Shown here piece after piece: positions 25,706 to 34,550 of a stretch of 64,000 bases of DNA. The translations under genes and the position numbers were made by a program. The stretch's first letter is position 1. Every line of letters starts with the position of its first letter. The notes under the pieces are model-generated. The model was not told where the DNA came from, searched no databases, and saw only the letters and a program-made list of their open reading frames with translations. Origin of the DNA: Sulfurovum sp. 16-42-52 (GTDB lineage: Bacteria; Campylobacterota; Campylobacteria; Campylobacterales; Sulfurovaceae); NCBI GenBank assembly GCA_002281755.1, contig NCHB01000001.1:1-64000 (forward strand), in the 5' to 3' direction.

Positions 25706-26531
25706 AATTTTTGCTATCTGAAAGCAATTTAGTCGTAAGCTGATAATTTAATGCATGACTTCCTGCAAAGGATTCGTATTTGCCAAGGATGTTATATCCT
25801 GTCACCATCATATCACCCATGGCATCGAGTATTTTGTGCCTTGCAAACTCATTTTCAAAACGCAGACCTTCTGGATTGAGCACTTTATAGTCATCTAACC
25901 CGATGGCATTTTGCAGCGTTGCACCCAAGGCGAGATTTTGACTTTGTAAATACTGAATATCTTTGGCAAATCCAAATGTCCTTGCCCGTGCAATCTCTTC
26001 GATGAAGTTTTTGGTACTAAAGGCAAACGATTCTGACTGATCACCGATGACAGGGTGATCAAACTTGACACGAAAGTCAAACTGTGCCGTATCATGAGGC
26101 GATAGACGTACAAATTTCTCTCCATCCTGAACCTCCACTGTTTGTTTGATGCACAGAATTTTCTTCACCGCATCCTGTTCTTGAATACCTGCTTCATCCA
26201 ACAACAAACAAAAGGAAATGGATGATCCATCCATGATCGGCATTTCATTTCCATTGACTATCACCCGCATATTGTCTATACCGTAGGCATACACGGCGGA
26301 GAGAAAATGCTCTATCGTGGAGATAAATCCTTTTTCGTTTCCTATGACGGTAGCCATACGTGTATCTATCACCGAATCAGGGGAAAGGGGTATACTCATT
26401 GCCAAATCTTCACGGTAAAAGAGGATGCCTGCATCTGCTGGAAGTGGCTCAAGTCTTAACTTGATAGGCTCACCCTTATGCAAGCCAATGCCGACAACTT
26501 CAACAGGTTTTTTCAGTGTTCTTTGCTGCAT
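25647..26531 (-). CDS. lpxC: UDP-3-O-acyl-N-acetylglucosamine deacetylase
   Basis: Zinc enzyme of the committed step of lipid A synthesis. 294 residues. Zinc ligands are visible as STIEHFLSAVYAYGIDN (His of the EHxxSAL-like motif, about residue 78) and RHKILDAMGDMMVTG near 230, with His and Asp; GSSISF and MPIMDGSS mark the first domain. The ATG at 26531 has a perfect AAAGGAGG site 6 nt upstream. Its 3' end overlaps the tsaB-like frame. Confidence 0.96.
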   Translation of the reverse strand: MQQRTLKKPVEVVGIGLHKGEPIKLRLEPLPADAGILFYREDLAMSIPLSPDSVIDTRMATVIGNEKGFISTIEHFLSAVYAYGIDNMRVIVNGNEMPIMDGSSISFCLLLDEAGIQEQDAVKKILCIKQTVEVQDGEKFVRLSPHDTAQFDFRVKFDHPVIGDQSESFAFSTKNFIEEIARARTFGFAKDIQYLQSQNLALGATLQNAIGLDDYKVLNPEGLRFENEFARHKILDAMGDMMVTGYNILGKYESFAGSHALNYQLTTKLLSDSKNYDFVAVEELQSRVFAKSFA

Positions 26532-26624
26532 TGCTTCCTCCTTTAACATATTTTTTTTTGACTATTATAGTCAGAATTTATCCCAATCGCAAAGCATAGC
26601 GCTTGACTGTGTAGAATTTGTGAA

Positions 26625-27995
26625 CTATTTACCTTCAATAATCTTATCGGCTGCAGTGAATACATTATCGATATTTTTACGAATCCACTCTTTATCAAAC
26701 CATTCTACGGGTCTGACTTCTATACCCTGCACCAAAAGACCAAAATGCAGATGATCACCCAGCGCTAAGCCTGTGACACCCGTATTGGCTATATCATCAC
26801 CGGCTTTTATCTCATCTCCTGTATTAACTAAGAGCTGAGAACAGTGACCATAAAGACTATAGAGACCCAATCCATGGTCAATCATAGGCATATTGCCATA
26901 AATGCCATTTTCACCGGCATAAACTACTTTACCGGCATTGGATGCTTTGATAGTTGCCATCTTTGTACTTGCCAAGTCATACCCCACATGATAAGACAAG
27001 GAGACTTCATTCTCTTTATCCTCATAATAATAGTGTCTTTCATCTCCATAGCTTGCAACTTTTTGTCCGTTTCTAAGCGGATAAAAATGGTTCATTTTCC
27101 ATTCCTGCAACACGTCCGAAGAAACTACACTGCTTAAATCATGTATCAGCTTCTCATTGGCTAAACGCATGGTTTCATTGATGGCTTTGAGCTTCTCGAT
27201 TTTATCATTGATGGTTGCAAATTCAGGATTACCTGATGCCAAATCGGTAATCTTTCCATCAATAAATTTATCGGTAGCTTCGATATAGGAGACTTTATAG
27301 CGGTGGCTTTTGAGGTACAAAGGTATTTCTACTGCGCGTTGATTTTTCGCTGCATCTATCGCCACAATTTTAGCTGAGAAATCCTGCTTGTCAAAGGGCC
27401 ATGCAAAGAGTGCTGCATAATATCCTGCTTTTTTATAAGGCTGTGCTTTAAAGGTGTTACCTGCGGCCTCAATATATAGGGTGTTAAGTTTTTCATCGCT
27501 TGCCTGAAATACCACCAATGCACTTCCGCCTTGCGTCATACTGTAGGAGTTTGCAAGCAGATTGACATTGGGTCTGACGGTATCAACCGTGATATCTATC
27601 GTCTGTTCGCTTTTATTGCCTTCGAAGAACTGCCACAGACTTTTATCGGTTACAGTGACTTTAAGGGTGAGCTTTTTTACTTTAGGGTCGAGTACTTTGC
27701 TTTGGGGATATTTGACCATCAGCGTCTGCTCTTTCACGCCTTCATCAATATTACCCTGCCCTACAATCAAACTTTTTTGCCCGTCACTCATAACAAGTTC
27801 AAAATGTTTAAGACCCGTATTGTCACTGAGGCTGATTTTAATCGGTTCACTTAGGTTCCAAAAGAGAGTCTCTTCGCTGTGAACCGTTGGTGCAACCCGC
27901 TCAAATTCGGGTGCAGTATACACATACCCTGCACCCCCAAGTAATGCCAACACGAGCAATCCGCCTATTATTATTCCGCCACTTCTATTTGCCAT
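26625..27995 (-). CDS. M23 family peptidoglycan metallopeptidase
   Basis: Predicted periplasmic zinc endopeptidase that cuts peptidoglycan cross-links. 456 residues: an N-terminal membrane anchor (about 8-26), a long beta-rich region of Ig-like character (30-210), a helical linker, then a LytM/M23 domain at 325-430. The zinc ligands are visible in SYHVGYDLAS (HxxxD) and GDHLHFGLL (HxH). Campylobacter has a similar gene beside lpxC. The first 11 nt overlap the upstream DHH gene. A cell-shape role is inference. Confidence 0.88.
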   Translation of the reverse strand: MANRSGGIIIGGLLVLALLGGAGYVYTAPEFERVAPTVHSEETLFWNLSEPIKISLSDNTGLKHFELVMSDGQKSLIVGQGNIDEGVKEQTLMVKYPQSKVLDPKVKKLTLKVTVTDKSLWQFFEGNKSEQTIDITVDTVRPNVNLLANSYSMTQGGSALVVFQASDEKLNTLYIEAAGNTFKAQPYKKAGYYAALFAWPFDKQDFSAKIVAIDAAKNQRAVEIPLYLKSHRYKVSYIEATDKFIDGKITDLASGNPEFATINDKIEKLKAINETMRLANEKLIHDLSSVVSSDVLQEWKMNHFYPLRNGQKVASYGDERHYYYEDKENEVSLSYHVGYDLASTKMATIKASNAGKVVYAGENGIYGNMPMIDHGLGLYSLYGHCSQLLVNTGDEIKAGDDIANTGVTGLALGDHLHFGLLVQGIEVRPVEWFDKEWIRKNIDNVFTAADKIIEGK

Positions 27996-28953
27996 TGAGT
28001 AATCCTAATTCTTGTATCTTGGACAAAATTGTATCGATACTTTCTTGTAATCCGCATTGCAAGAGGGTAAATCCTGCTGCCACTTTATGTCCGCCACCGC
28101 CAAAAGCAAGGGCAACTTTGGAGACATCAACCTTTTTACTGCGCAAAGAGACACGAATCCCATCACCTAGCTCCATCACAAACACGGCTACCTCAACGGT
28201 GACCAGTGAACTCGCATAATCGACAATGCCATCTAAATCAGGCATACTAGCTCCTGTGGCTCTAATGTCATCTTGTGTGACCCTAAGCGTTGCCACTTTG
28301 GCATCCTGTACCAAAGTCAAAGATGCCAGTGCTTTTTCCAATATACGAAAAGAACTAAGCGGTCGTCTTTGTGTAAAATGGTACGCAATATCGTTGGGGT
28401 TCGCACCGGCTTTGACCAAAAGTCTAGCCACATGAAAAACCTCTTCATTGACTGAAGTCGTCGTAAAATAGCGGGTATCAGAAAGCAATGCGCTATAAAA
28501 ACAGGTAGCGGCATCTTCATTGATAGGGTACAACTCTTTAAAGAGTGCAAATGCCACCTGTGATGCAGAGGCATACTCAGGCAGTATGGCATTGAGACTT
28601 CCGTATCTTGTATTGCTGTGATGATGATCGATATTGATAATCTCTCTGCCTCTGAGATCAAAACCCAATCGATCAATACTGCCGCAATCACAGGAAATGA
28701 TAACGCTCTCTTTATAATCCATCTGCTGTTTGATTTTTTTAAAATGGGGTAAAAAGTCAAGATGAATCGGCAACTCAGGTGAAGCATTGACCACTTCGAC
28801 TTTCAAATGTTTCTCTTTGCTTAAGAGTGCATAGATGCCCAATGCTGTACCCAAGGTATCTGCATCAGGGTTGAGATGCGAGAGTATGGTAATCGTTGTT
28901 GCATTCTCTAGTGTTTTTTTTACTTCCGAAAAAGGAAGAGGGAGTATGCTCAT
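27985..28953 (-). CDS. DHH/DHHA1 phosphoesterase (NrnA-like)
   Basis: Soluble manganese-dependent phosphodiesterase, 322 residues. Catalytic motifs are LSHLNPDADTLG (about 24-35), ISCDCGSIDRLGFD, the family DHHH (INIDHHHSN, about 108-116) and the C-terminal DHHA1 glycine loop FGGGGHKVAAGF. Relatives degrade nano-RNA, pAp or cyclic dinucleotides; which applies here cannot be told from sequence. Upstream of and overlapping the M23 gene by 11 nt. Confidence 0.88.
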   Translation of the reverse strand: MSILPLPFSEVKKTLENATTITILSHLNPDADTLGTALGIYALLSKEKHLKVEVVNASPELPIHLDFLPHFKKIKQQMDYKESVIISCDCGSIDRLGFDLRGREIINIDHHHSNTRYGSLNAILPEYASASQVAFALFKELYPINEDAATCFYSALLSDTRYFTTTSVNEEVFHVARLLVKAGANPNDIAYHFTQRRPLSSFRILEKALASLTLVQDAKVATLRVTQDDIRATGASMPDLDGIVDYASSLVTVEVAVFVMELGDGIRVSLRSKKVDVSKVALAFGGGGHKVAAGFTLLQCGLQESIDTILSKIQELGLLNGK

Positions 28954-28966
28954 CTAGATTTTTCTT

Positions 28967-29788
28967 TCAAGGATACACTTTCATAGACAGATCAATCCAG
29001 TTTGCTTGATGGATAACAGCACCTGAACTAATTGCATCCACACCCGTCTTAGCAATGGCTTCGATGGTACCCAGTGTCACATTTCCGCTTGCTTCAAGTA
29101 AGATATGTGGGTAGTGTGCATTGCGGTAGTCTACCACTTCTTTTGTCGCTTCAAGAGACATATTGTCACACATCACGATATCTGCTCCTGCTCTCATCGC
29201 AACTTTCGCCATCCCCAAACTCTCACACTCGATTTCCACTTTGGAGGTAAAAGGTATCTTTTGGCGCACCTCTTTCATAAACGTATCCAAATCATCAATG
29301 GTTTGAAGATGTGTATCTTTGAGCATCAAACAGTCATCCAGTCCCATACGGTGGTTAATCCCCCCGCCGCAGCGTACCGCATACTTTTCAAACTCACGCA
29401 AAAGGGGTCTTGTTTTACGGGTATCGAGCAACTTCACGCCTGTATCTTTGATGGCATCAACATAGCGTGCAGTCAGCGTAGCGATAGAGCTTGCATGCAA
29501 CACCATATCCAAAATACAACGCTCCAAAGAGAGGATGGTTTTTGAATCGCCTAAGATATCAAGCAGTATGTCACCTTTGCAAAAAGAAGACCCATCAGAC
29601 ACTTTCCACTCTACTGCAAAATCATACATTTGTGCCAGTTTCTGCACATACGCTTCTCCTGCAAATACACCCTCACTCTTAGCAATGATATACGCTCGTA
29701 TGGGCTTAGAGACACTAATACGCGAAAAAAGATCCCCACGACCGATGTCTTCAGCCACCAAGGCTCTTAAAAACGACTCTTTCTGCAT
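28967..29788 (-). CDS. nadC: Quinolinate phosphoribosyltransferase
   Basis: Converts quinolinate and PRPP to nicotinate mononucleotide in de novo NAD synthesis. 273 residues. Key stretches are LDTRKTRPLLREFEKYA (about 130-147), RCGGGINHRMGLDDCLMLKD, VEIECESLGMA and SSGAVIHQANWID. Its ATG overlaps the nadA stop by one base (TGATG), so the two NAD genes form an operon. Confidence 0.96.
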   Translation of the reverse strand: MQKESFLRALVAEDIGRGDLFSRISVSKPIRAYIIAKSEGVFAGEAYVQKLAQMYDFAVEWKVSDGSSFCKGDILLDILGDSKTILSLERCILDMVLHASSIATLTARYVDAIKDTGVKLLDTRKTRPLLREFEKYAVRCGGGINHRMGLDDCLMLKDTHLQTIDDLDTFMKEVRQKIPFTSKVEIECESLGMAKVAMRAGADIVMCDNMSLEATKEVVDYRNAHYPHILLEASGNVTLGTIEAIAKTGVDAISSGAVIHQANWIDLSMKVYP

Positions 29789-30795
29789 CAGTGAATCGCC
29801 AACATACGCTCTAACGCAAGGTTTGCATACTCAATCGTGTGCGGATCAACGAGTATTTCATTAAGGGGTTTGTTGTCTTCTATGGATTTTAATGTTCTGT
29901 ACAAATCTTCCAGTGTCGTTTCATTCATCGTAGGGCATTCGGGTTTGGTGGATGAGAGTACATAAGTATTGTGTTTTCGCATTCTGTTTACCAAGTTGTA
30001 CTCTGTGCCTACGGCTACTTTTTGTTCTGGGTCTAGCTCCGTAACATACTTGATAAGCTGTGAAGTAGAACCTGAAAAATCAGCCGCTTGTACTACCAAT
30101 GGGTCACACTCTGGATGCACAGCTATCTTGATGTCTGGGTATTTGTTGCGGTAAAAGGCAATATCATCCACGGTAAAAAGCTGGTGCACGGAGCAAAACC
30201 CGTTAAAACAGATGATGTCAGCTTCTTTTGGGTCACACTCTTTTCCTTCTTTTTCTACCCCGATAACACAAGACTTCAGCCCCATCTGTATCGCAAAATT
30301 TTGCCCCAGACATCTATCAGGAACAAAAAGTATCTTTTTACCGCTCTCTAACCCTTTTTGAATAATCTTAAACGCATTAGAAGAAGTGCAGACCATCCCG
30401 CCCATCTCCCCGACTTTGGCTTTGACTGAAGCGTCTGAGTTGATGTAGGTGATAGGCAATATATCTTCCCTGGCAATGCCTCGCTGCACCATATACTGCA
30501 CTGACTCTTCAAAGTACGAACCGTCCATCATGCGTGCCATCGCACAACAGGCAATTTTAGGCATCAACACCCGTTTATGCGGTGCGATGACTTTAACCGA
30601 CTGCCCCATAAAACCCACCCCGCAAAAGACAACCCAAGGATTCGTATCAGCTTGGCATCTGCGCGCCAACTCAAGGCTGTCACCCACGATATCTGCCATC
30701 TCAAACACTTCATCTCTCTGGTAATAATGCGCAACCACAGTCACCTGAAGTTCTTTTTTCAGTCTGTTTATTTCTGCTTTATAGTCTATGTTCAT
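29788..30795 (-). CDS. nadA: Quinolinate synthase NadA
   Basis: 4Fe-4S enzyme condensing iminoaspartate with dihydroxyacetone phosphate to quinolinate. About 335 residues. Cluster cysteines are likely in FCGVGFMGQS, FNGFCSVHQLF and STKPECPTMNE; substrate residues occur in AHYYQRDEVFEMADIVGDS and AVHPECDPLVV. Of two in-frame starts the ATG at 30795 has the better AAGGA spacing; the one at 30801 is only two codons longer. Divergent from plsY. Confidence 0.96.
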   Translation of the reverse strand: MNIDYKAEINRLKKELQVTVVAHYYQRDEVFEMADIVGDSLELARRCQADTNPWVVFCGVGFMGQSVKVIAPHKRVLMPKIACCAMARMMDGSYFEESVQYMVQRGIAREDILPITYINSDASVKAKVGEMGGMVCTSSNAFKIIQKGLESGKKILFVPDRCLGQNFAIQMGLKSCVIGVEKEGKECDPKEADIICFNGFCSVHQLFTVDDIAFYRNKYPDIKIAVHPECDPLVVQAADFSGSTSQLIKYVTELDPEQKVAVGTEYNLVNRMRKHNTYVLSSTKPECPTMNETTLEDLYRTLKSIEDNKPLNEILVDPHTIEYANLALERMLAIH

Positions 30796-30873
30796 GTTCA
30801 TATCCTTTATTATTGGGGCTATTTTATCAAAATTCGGTTAAAATTGCATATTAAACCCAACCGCGGAGTTGTT

Positions 30874-31497
30874 ATGGACTTTTTACTCAATCAAAATATT
30901 TTGCTCTATCTTGCTGCTTATATCATTGCCGGTATTCCTTTTGGGTATCTACTGGCTAAAAAGTATGCGGGTGTCAACATCAAAGAGTCAGGAAGCGGCA
31001 ATATCGGCGCAACCAATGTCTTGCGTGTGGTCAAAGAAAAAGATGCAAAACTCGCCAAAAAACTGGGTGCTGTCACACTTTTTTTAGATGCCATCAAAGG
31101 TGTCCTTGTCATCGTAGTAGCCAAAGTACTTGGTACGCCTGAATCCGTGCTTTGGACAATCGCTGTACTTGCAGTAGTGGGTCACTGCTTTTCCGTGTTT
31201 CTATCTTTTGAAGGTGGCAAAGGTGTTGCTACAGGCTTTGGTGTACTTGCAGTCATGATGCCGCTGCCTGCACTGGTTGCCATCATCGTTTGGCTCATTG
31301 CAGCCAAAGGCTTAAAAATCTCCTCACTCTCCTCACTCATCGGTTTACTTGCTTTTATCATCACATCCTACGTACTCTATCCCGAAGTACCGGGGATTGG
31401 CTCACACGCCCCTATCTGGATTATTGCTCTTATTATTTTCTACAAACACATCCCGAACATTGTCAGGTTGTTTAAAAAAGAAGAAGGTACGGTCTAA
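30874..31497 (+). CDS. plsY: Acyl-phosphate:glycerol-3-phosphate acyltransferase
   Basis: Inner-membrane enzyme making lysophosphatidic acid from acyl-phosphate, the product of PlsX (also in this window). 207 residues with about five helices. Conserved motifs: SGNIGATNVLRVVKEK (about 38-53), GHCFSVFLSFEGGKGVATGF (about 107-126) and YKHIPNIVRLFKKEE at the end. The ATG at 30874 has GGAG upstream; the longer open frame runs back into nadA on the other strand and is not used. Confidence 0.95.
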   Translation: MDFLLNQNILLYLAAYIIAGIPFGYLLAKKYAGVNIKESGSGNIGATNVLRVVKEKDAKLAKKLGAVTLFLDAIKGVLVIVVAKVLGTPESVLWTIAVLAVVGHCFSVFLSFEGGKGVATGFGVLAVMMPLPALVAIIVWLIAAKGLKISSLSSLIGLLAFIITSYVLYPEVPGIGSHAPIWIIALIIFYKHIPNIVRLFKKEEGTV

Positions 31498-31498
31498 G

Positions 31499-31825
31499 AT
31501 GACCATTCACATCGAAGCGCTGTCGTTTGATGTGATTATCGGCTTGCTTGATTTTGAACGGGACAAACCCCAACGCGTCATCATCAACCTTGAAGCCTCT
31601 TATGAATACACCCAAGATAATTTTATTGACTATGCCGACATGGTTGATGCCATACAAGAAGAACTCAAAACAAAACGTTACACACTGCTTGAAGATGCCC
31701 TCTTGGGACTAAAAGTTGCTCTCTACACTAGGCACCCCAGCCTTCAAACGCTCTGGATTAAGATTTCTAAACCTGATATCTTACCCCAATGCACAGTGTC
31801 CCTGAGTAAATCGTGGCATTTTTAA
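31499..31825 (+). CDS. folB: Dihydroneopterin aldolase-like protein FolB
   Basis: Folate pathway enzyme of the T-fold family, 108 residues. It begins MTIHIEALSFDVIIGLLDFER, matching the substrate-binding N terminus of FolB, and has LLEDALLGLKVALYTRHP with the helix that carries the catalytic region, then WIKISKPDILP. Slightly shorter than E. coli FolB. It starts 1 bp after the plsY stop, and precedes the CosR-type gene as in Campylobacter. Confidence 0.85.
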   Translation: MTIHIEALSFDVIIGLLDFERDKPQRVIINLEASYEYTQDNFIDYADMVDAIQEELKTKRYTLLEDALLGLKVALYTRHPSLQTLWIKISKPDILPQCTVSLSKSWHF

Positions 31826-31853
31826 CTATTTTTTAAAAAAACTTTTATTTTTA

Positions 31854-31862
31854 TGTTATACT
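31854..31862 (+). promoter_or_regulatory. Extended -10 promoter of the CosR-type regulator
   Basis: TGTTATACT at 31854-31862: a TATACT hexamer with the upstream TG. Transcription would begin near 31869, about 28 nt before the ATG. The upstream stretch is very A/T-rich, as usual for promoters in this phylum. Confidence 0.55.
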
Positions 31863-31896
31863 ATTAAATAAAACTTAAAAGACAAAAGGTTTCCGT

Positions 31897-32571
31897 ATGA
31901 GAATATTAATCGTAGAAAATGACGCGACTCTCAGCAAAACAATTTCTGATACATTAGCAGAAGAGGGTTATCAGAACGATATAGCAGAAAACCTCAGTGA
32001 TGCCAAATATTTTATCGAGATTCGCAACTATGATTTAGTCTTGCTTTCATGGCCGATTGCACAGGAAAACAGTCTTGATATGATCTCCACTATCAAAACC
32101 GAAGCACACAAAACCTCTGTCATCGTCCTCTCTGAAAGAGACGACAAGGGAAGTGAGATTAAAGCACTCAAATCCGGTGCAGATGACTACATCAAAAAAC
32201 CCCTTGATTATGATATTTTACTGGTGCGCATTGAAGCGAAATTGCGTTTTGGTGTCTCAAATATCATTGAGATTGATGACCTAATCATAAACCCTGAAGA
32301 GGAAAAAATCATTTATCAAGGTGAAGAGATTGAACTTAAAGGCAAACCATTTGAGGTACTTACCCACCTTGCCATGCATAAAGACCAAATCGTCTCAAAA
32401 GAACAACTGCTTGATGCCATTTGGGAAGAACCTGAATTGGTAACACCTAATGTCATTGAAGTCGCCATCAACCAGATTCGTCAAAAAATGGATAAACCCT
32501 TAGACATTACAACGATTGAAACCGTGCGAAGACGCGGATATAGATTTTGCTTTCCTAAAAAAATAAATTAG
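31897..32571 (+). CDS. cosR: Orphan OmpR-type regulator, CosR/HsrA (HP1043) family
   Basis: 224-residue DNA-binding regulator. In Campylobacter jejuni (CosR) and Helicobacter (HsrA/HP1043) the orthologue is essential, works without phosphorylation and controls oxidative-stress and central genes. The receiver is degenerate: residue 51, where OmpR-type receivers have the phospho-Asp, is Ser (LVLLSWPIA), and the acidic pair is Glu7-Asn8 (IVEND); the late Lys survives in DDYIKKPLD. The C-terminal winged helix is complete (PFEVLTHLAMHKDQIVSKEQLL, EVAINQIRQKM, VRRRGYRF). No kinase gene adjoins it. The order folB-cosR-fdxB-ppx matches C. jejuni. Confidence 0.93.
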   Translation: MRILIVENDATLSKTISDTLAEEGYQNDIAENLSDAKYFIEIRNYDLVLLSWPIAQENSLDMISTIKTEAHKTSVIVLSERDDKGSEIKALKSGADDYIKKPLDYDILLVRIEAKLRFGVSNIIEIDDLIINPEEEKIIYQGEEIELKGKPFEVLTHLAMHKDQIVSKEQLLDAIWEEPELVTPNVIEVAINQIRQKMDKPLDITTIETVRRRGYRFCFPKKIN

Positions 32572-32588
32572 CCCTTATGGGCTTTTAT
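32570..32588 (+). terminator. Intrinsic terminator after cosR
   Basis: AGCCC-TTAT-GGGCT followed by TTTAT; the left arm overlaps the cosR stop codon. It separates cosR from the ferredoxin gene 130 bp on. Confidence 0.6.
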
Positions 32589-32701
32589 GCCGCTATTGTC
32601 CTTGCAACTTTACAAAATCATTTATTTACGCTCTTATTTAATTCAAGCATAAGCTTTCTTCAGTTATAACTCTTTTAAACAATCACAAGAGGAAACCCCT
32701 A

Positions 32702-32953
32702 ATGGCATTAATGATAACCGATGAATGTATTGCGTGTGATGCATGTAGAGAAGAGTGTCCCAATGAAGCAATTGAAGAAAATGATCCCATTTATTTTATC
32801 GATCCGGACAGATGCACGGAGTGTGTAGGTCATTTTGATGAACCTCAATGTATTGCCGTTTGTCCAGTCGATTGTATCATTCCCGATCCTGACAATGTGG
32901 AAAATGCTGAAGAGCTCAAGTTTAAATACGACAAACTTCAAGAAGAATACTAA
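32702..32953 (+). CDS. fdxB: Alvin-type 2[4Fe-4S] ferredoxin
   Basis: 83-residue electron carrier with two tetranuclear clusters. Cluster motifs: CIACDACREECP at residues 9-20, and a second CTEC-(insert GHFDEPQ)-CIAVCP; the insert between Cys of the second motif and the C-terminal helical tail (AEELKFKYDKLQEEY) are typical of Allochromatium-type ferredoxins with very low potentials. It sits between cosR and ppx, matching Campylobacter fdxB. Confidence 0.9.
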   Translation: MALMITDECIACDACREECPNEAIEENDPIYFIDPDRCTECVGHFDEPQCIAVCPVDCIIPDPDNVENAEELKFKYDKLQEEY

Positions 32954-32961
32954 GCATACCC

Positions 32962-34485
32962 ATGGCAAAACGAACCGCTATCATAGATATTGGTTCAAAC
33001 TCAGCCAGATTAGTTATCTTTGAAAAAACAAGCCGTTATGGCTTCAATCTTATTTGCGAACAAAAATCCAGAGTTCGCATCGGTGAAGGTGCCTATCAAA
33101 AAGAAGGTTTCCTTCAGCCTCTTGGCATTAAACGCGCTTTTCTTGCCTTAAAATCCTTTCTTGATACCATTGACAAATATGAAGCGAATAAAACGCTCTG
33201 CGTTGCAACCTCTGCACTACGCGATGCACCAAACAGCAAAGCGTTTGTAGAGTGGATACACAAAGAGCTTGGACTCTCCATCAAAGTCATTGATGGCAAC
33301 AATGAAGCGCGCTTCGGCGGTATTGCTGCGGTGAATCTTCTGCCGATTGAAGAGGGAATCAGTATCGATATAGGTGGCGGGTCTTCAGATATGTCTCTGA
33401 TTCAAAACGGTCATATCATCGATACCTATTCGCTTGATTTGGGTACAGTCAGACTCAAAGAACTTTTTTTTGACAAAGTATCAAATCCGCTGCTTGCAAA
33501 CGAAAAAGCAAAAGCTTACATCCACGCTGAAATCGCTAAGCTTCCTGAACACTTTAAGCACCCCGTGGCAATTGGCATCGGCGGTACGGCAAGAACACTC
33601 TCTAAGGCCATTATGAAACAGAGCGGCTATGCTTTAGACAAACTGCATGCTTTTTCGTATGAGCTAAAAGAGCACAAATCGTATCTGGATGCCATTGCGG
33701 TTTCAAGTGCCAAAAACCTTAAGCGCTTTCCTTTACAAAAAAACCGATACGATACCATACGTGAAGGTACACTCATCTTCAATGAGATCCTTGCTCATAT
33801 CGGAACGCAAAAAGTCATCTCAAGTGCTGTAGGGGTAAGAGAAGGGGTGTTTTTAGAACAGTTTCTAAAAGATGAAAACAAAAAGTTTCCTTCTACGCTC
33901 AATCCAAGCATCGTCTCCATACTTGACCGTTTCAAACCGCTCATCACCATAGAAAAACACCGAAAGACCAAACAAAAACTTGCTTCACAGCTTTATACGG
34001 TACTACAATCTGAAATAGCAGACGACAAGCGTTTTGAGCAGGAGTTACACAATGCTCTCCTTTTGTCAAACATCGGCAAAACACTCACTGTCTATAAGGC
34101 ACACCAGCATGCCTTTTATATCGCTATTGCGGAGCTAAACTACGGGTTTACCCATCAGCAGATTGTCCTCATCTCGTCACTGTTGCGTATGCATGGTACA
34201 GAGCTGTTGAACAAACCGCTCTTTGAGCAGTACAAATCTCTCCTGCCTGCAAAACAATCTCTCCTTTGGCTGCGTTTTATCTACACGCTGACGGTGTTTC
34301 TGCATGAAGCATCCAATAGTGCAACGATTGAGTTTAGCTATGCTAACAAAACACTGCGTATCATCTCGGACAAACCACTCAATCTAGCAAAAGAAAATAT
34401 CAAATCTCTGGAAAAACCTATCGCATTGGCTATCGTTGTTGTGGATAAAAGCATCATTCCGAAAAATGATAAATTAGGCGTTTAA
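32962..34485 (+). CDS. ppx: Ppx/GppA family exopolyphosphatase
   Basis: Hydrolyses polyphosphate or guanosine pentaphosphate (pppGpp); in Campylobacter related enzymes do both. 507 residues: ASKHA N-terminal domain with AIIDIGSNSARLVIFE (about 5-20), VATSALRDAPNSKAF, ISIDIGGGSSDMSLI (about 133-147) and AIGIGGTARTL, then an HD-like helical C-terminal domain (about 310-507). Start 8 bp after the ferredoxin gene, so they are probably cotranscribed. Confidence 0.9.
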   Translation: MAKRTAIIDIGSNSARLVIFEKTSRYGFNLICEQKSRVRIGEGAYQKEGFLQPLGIKRAFLALKSFLDTIDKYEANKTLCVATSALRDAPNSKAFVEWIHKELGLSIKVIDGNNEARFGGIAAVNLLPIEEGISIDIGGGSSDMSLIQNGHIIDTYSLDLGTVRLKELFFDKVSNPLLANEKAKAYIHAEIAKLPEHFKHPVAIGIGGTARTLSKAIMKQSGYALDKLHAFSYELKEHKSYLDAIAVSSAKNLKRFPLQKNRYDTIREGTLIFNEILAHIGTQKVISSAVGVREGVFLEQFLKDENKKFPSTLNPSIVSILDRFKPLITIEKHRKTKQKLASQLYTVLQSEIADDKRFEQELHNALLLSNIGKTLTVYKAHQHAFYIAIAELNYGFTHQQIVLISSLLRMHGTELLNKPLFEQYKSLLPAKQSLLWLRFIYTLTVFLHEASNSATIEFSYANKTLRIISDKPLNLAKENIKSLEKPIALAIVVVDKSIIPKNDKLGV

Positions 34486-34532
34486 GAAATACAAGTAGAG
34501 ACAAAAGGAGTGCTATTGCCTCCTCTTGTAAG

Positions 34533-34542
34533 AGGGGGGGGG
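34533..34542. repeat. Poly-G tract (G10)
   Basis: Ten G in a row on the plus strand, between the convergent ends of ppx and bamA, 8 bp from the bamA stop. An arm CCTCCTCTT at 34518-34526 can pair with its left flank. It lies outside both coding regions. Confidence 0.85.
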
Positions 34543-34550
34543 GAGGTTAT

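Noticed and set aside
30577-30873. Long N-terminal extension of plsY
   Set aside because: It is antisense to nadA; the PlsY family start and its ribosome-binding site fit the ATG at 30874.
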